Source: JAUVUV01 sp964548275 (GTDB taxonomy: Bacteria; Gemmatimonadota; Glassbacteria; GWA2-58-10). From it: 7,388 bases of DNA. Under the pieces are notes generated by a model. The model ran no database searches, was not told the origin of the DNA, and saw nothing but the letters and a program-made list of their open reading frames with translations. The DNA is taken from the NCBI GenBank assembly GCA_964548275.1, contig CAZJQI010000089.1:1-7388 (forward strand). The letters are read 5' to 3'. Shown here piece by piece: positions 6,152 to 7,388 of this stretch. Every line of letters begins with the position of its first letter. Positions within the stretch are counted from its first letter, which is position 1. Both the position numbers and the translations under genes were made by a program.

Positions 6152-7388
6152 TCAGAGATCCAGCTCGAAGCTCTGGCCGAATCCGGGAACCTCCACCTCC
6201 CAGCCGAACTTTTCCCTGATTCTCCGGGCCAGTGCGGCAGAGGAGTCCGGCTCCCCGTGCACGATAAAGGTTTTCTCAGGCGGCTTGTTGAAACCCATCA
6301 GCCAGGCGATTATCTCGTTCGAGTCGGGATGCCCGGAAAATCCCTGGATGTTCTCTATCCTGGCTTTCACCGGCACCTGCTGGCCGTGCATTTTCACCGT
6401 TTCTGCACCTTCGAGAATCTGCCTGCCGCGTGTGCCCTCGGCCTGGTAGCCGATAAATAACACCGTGTTCTGGGGATGGGGCAGGCGCTGGATCATGTGA
6501 TGCAGAATCCTGCCCCCGTTGACCATGCCGCTGGCCGAGATGATAATCGCCTTGCCCCTTATCTCGTTGATCGCCCTGGATTCTTTGGTTGACTTGCAAA
6601 AGGTGAGCTGCTTTGGATGCAGGATCTTCTTTCCCTCGAGAATTTTCACCCTGGCTGTCAGATCCAGGTCCGCAATATGCTTTTCGAATATCCCGGTGGC
6701 GTTGATCGACATGGGGGAGTCCATATAAACCGGCATACTGCGGATCTTGCCCTGCTCCTCTAACTCGCGTATCATGTAAAGCAGTATCTGCGTGCGGCCC
6801 ACCGAAAAGGCCGGGATCACCAGCACGCCTCCCCGGTTGGCGCTTTCCCGGATCACCCGCGCGAGCTCCTCCTCAGCGGACACGTTTTTGTGCAGACGGC
6901 TGCCGTAGGTGGATTCCAGCACAAGGTAATCCACATTGAAAGCCTGTACAGGGTCGCTCATCAACGGCCTGTCCGGCCTGCCGAAATCCCCGCAGAAAAA
7001 GATTTTCCTGGAGGAGCCGTTATTGGTTGTCTTGATATCGACAAACGAGGAGCCGAGCATGTGCCCGGCATCCTTGAGCTTTACCCGGATGTCACTGCCG
7101 ATCTTGCAGTGCTCCCCGTAATAGAGCGGACTGAAAAGGCTGAGCGCCAGTTCGGAGTCAGCCACTGTATAGAGCGGCAGCGCGGGCTTGTGCCTGGAGA
7201 ACCCCTTTTTATTGGCCCATCTGGCGTCTTCCTCGTGAAGGTGGGCGCTGTCTCTGAGCAGGATTTCGCACAGGTCGCTGGTAGCATAGGTGCAGTGCAC
7301 GTGCCCTGAGAAACCCTCCTTGCAGAAACGGGGAACGTAGCCCGAATGGTCGATATGAGCGTGGGTGAGGAAAACTTTTTCTATTTCC
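6152..7388 (-). CDS. Beta-CASP metallo-beta-lactamase-fold ribonuclease (5' end cut by window edge)
   Basis: Probable zinc-dependent RNA nuclease of the CPSF73/YSH1-like beta-CASP group, acting in the cytoplasm. About 411 residues are visible; the reading frame stays open to the right edge, so the true start lies outside and roughly the first 50 residues are probably missing. In visible numbering, the metal motif HAHIDH is at residues 9-14, followed by a GHMLGS histidine (H109), the FCGDFGR aspartate (D134) and the LES acidic residue of beta-CASP motif A (E158). Next come an IPAFSVGRTQ block, an ISASGMVNGG block, and a C-terminal RNA-specificity (RMMBL-type) region with GFSGHPDS and the motif C histidine in VHGEPDS (H377). 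An internal GTG at 7300 could be mistaken for the start, but it lies downstream of the essential HAHIDH motif. It stops 37 nt before the GH42-like gene and could share its transcript. An RNA-processing enzyme beside sugar genes may be mere adjacency. Exo- versus endonuclease activity cannot be told. Confidence 0.93.
   Translation of the reverse strand, partial: EIEKVFLTHAHIDHSGYVPRFCKEGFSGHVHCTYATSDLCEILLRDSAHLHEEDARWANKKGFSRHKPALPLYTVADSELALSLFSPLYYGEHCKIGSDIRVKLKDAGHMLGSSFVDIKTTNNGSSRKIFFCGDFGRPDRPLMSDPVQAFNVDYLVLESTYGSRLHKNVSAEEELARVIRESANRGGVLVIPAFSVGRTQILLYMIRELEEQGKIRSMPVYMDSPMSINATGIFEKHIADLDLTARVKILEGKKILHPKQLTFCKSTKESRAINEIRGKAIIISASGMVNGGRILHHMIQRLPHPQNTVLFIGYQAEGTRGRQILEGAETVKMHGQQVPVKARIENIQGFSGHPDSNEIIAWLMGFNKPPEKTFIVHGEPDSSAALARRIREKFGWEVEVPGFGQSFELDL

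Noticed and set aside
5632..6219. Plus-strand open frame of 195 codons
   Set aside because: It is an antisense shadow of the GH42-like gene's N-terminal half and of the nuclease's end.

Overview
The window carries one continuous run of genes, all read on the minus strand. In transcription order (right to left) they are: a beta-CASP metallo-beta-lactamase-fold nuclease whose N-terminus runs off the right edge; a cytoplasmic GH42-like beta-galactosidase; a secreted GH29 alpha-L-fucosidase; a Tat-exported Gfo/Idh/MocA oxidoreductase; a secreted, probably lipid-anchored polysaccharide deacetylase; and a previously uncalled 45-codon small ORF with a strong Shine-Dalgarno sequence. The left end (1-231) is AT-rich and gene-free, apart from a GC-rich palindromic repeat that could act as the operon terminator.

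Layout: nuclease 6152-7388 (partial); 37-nt gap; GH42-like enzyme 4102-6114; 85-nt AT-rich gap holding a good sigma70-type promoter candidate; fucosidase 2709-4016 with a GTG start; 63-nt gap; oxidoreductase 1284-2645; 28-nt gap; deacetylase 395-1255; 25-nt gap; small ORF 232-369; then the non-coding end. Every complete gene has a recognisable purine-rich ribosome binding site.

How the genes may work together (inference): the fucosidase, oxidoreductase and deacetylase all carry export signals, whereas the GH42-like enzyme has none. This fits a carbohydrate-processing cluster in which acetyl and terminal fucosyl groups are removed outside the cytoplasm, and smaller galactosides or related glycosides are cleaved inside. 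The candidate promoter lies exactly at the boundary between the cytoplasmic and the exported enzymes. The nuclease is an RNA-processing-type protein and need not belong to the pathway.

Organism: a bacterium with moderate GC, using AGGAGG-type ribosome binding sites. The mix of Tat-exported Gfo/Idh/MocA proteins, GH29 and GH42 enzymes, and a TCCCCTCT/AGAGGGGA repeat resembles polysaccharide-degrading members of the Bacteroidota/FCB group or related uncultivated phyla (Latescibacterota, KSB1, Zixibacteria) and perhaps Planctomycetota. That is an impression, not a placement. No transporter, SusC/SusD pair, regulator, transposase, tRNA, rRNA or CRISPR array was seen. I do not see a clearly new biological system; the least explained items are the small ORF, the exported oxidoreductase and the repeat.
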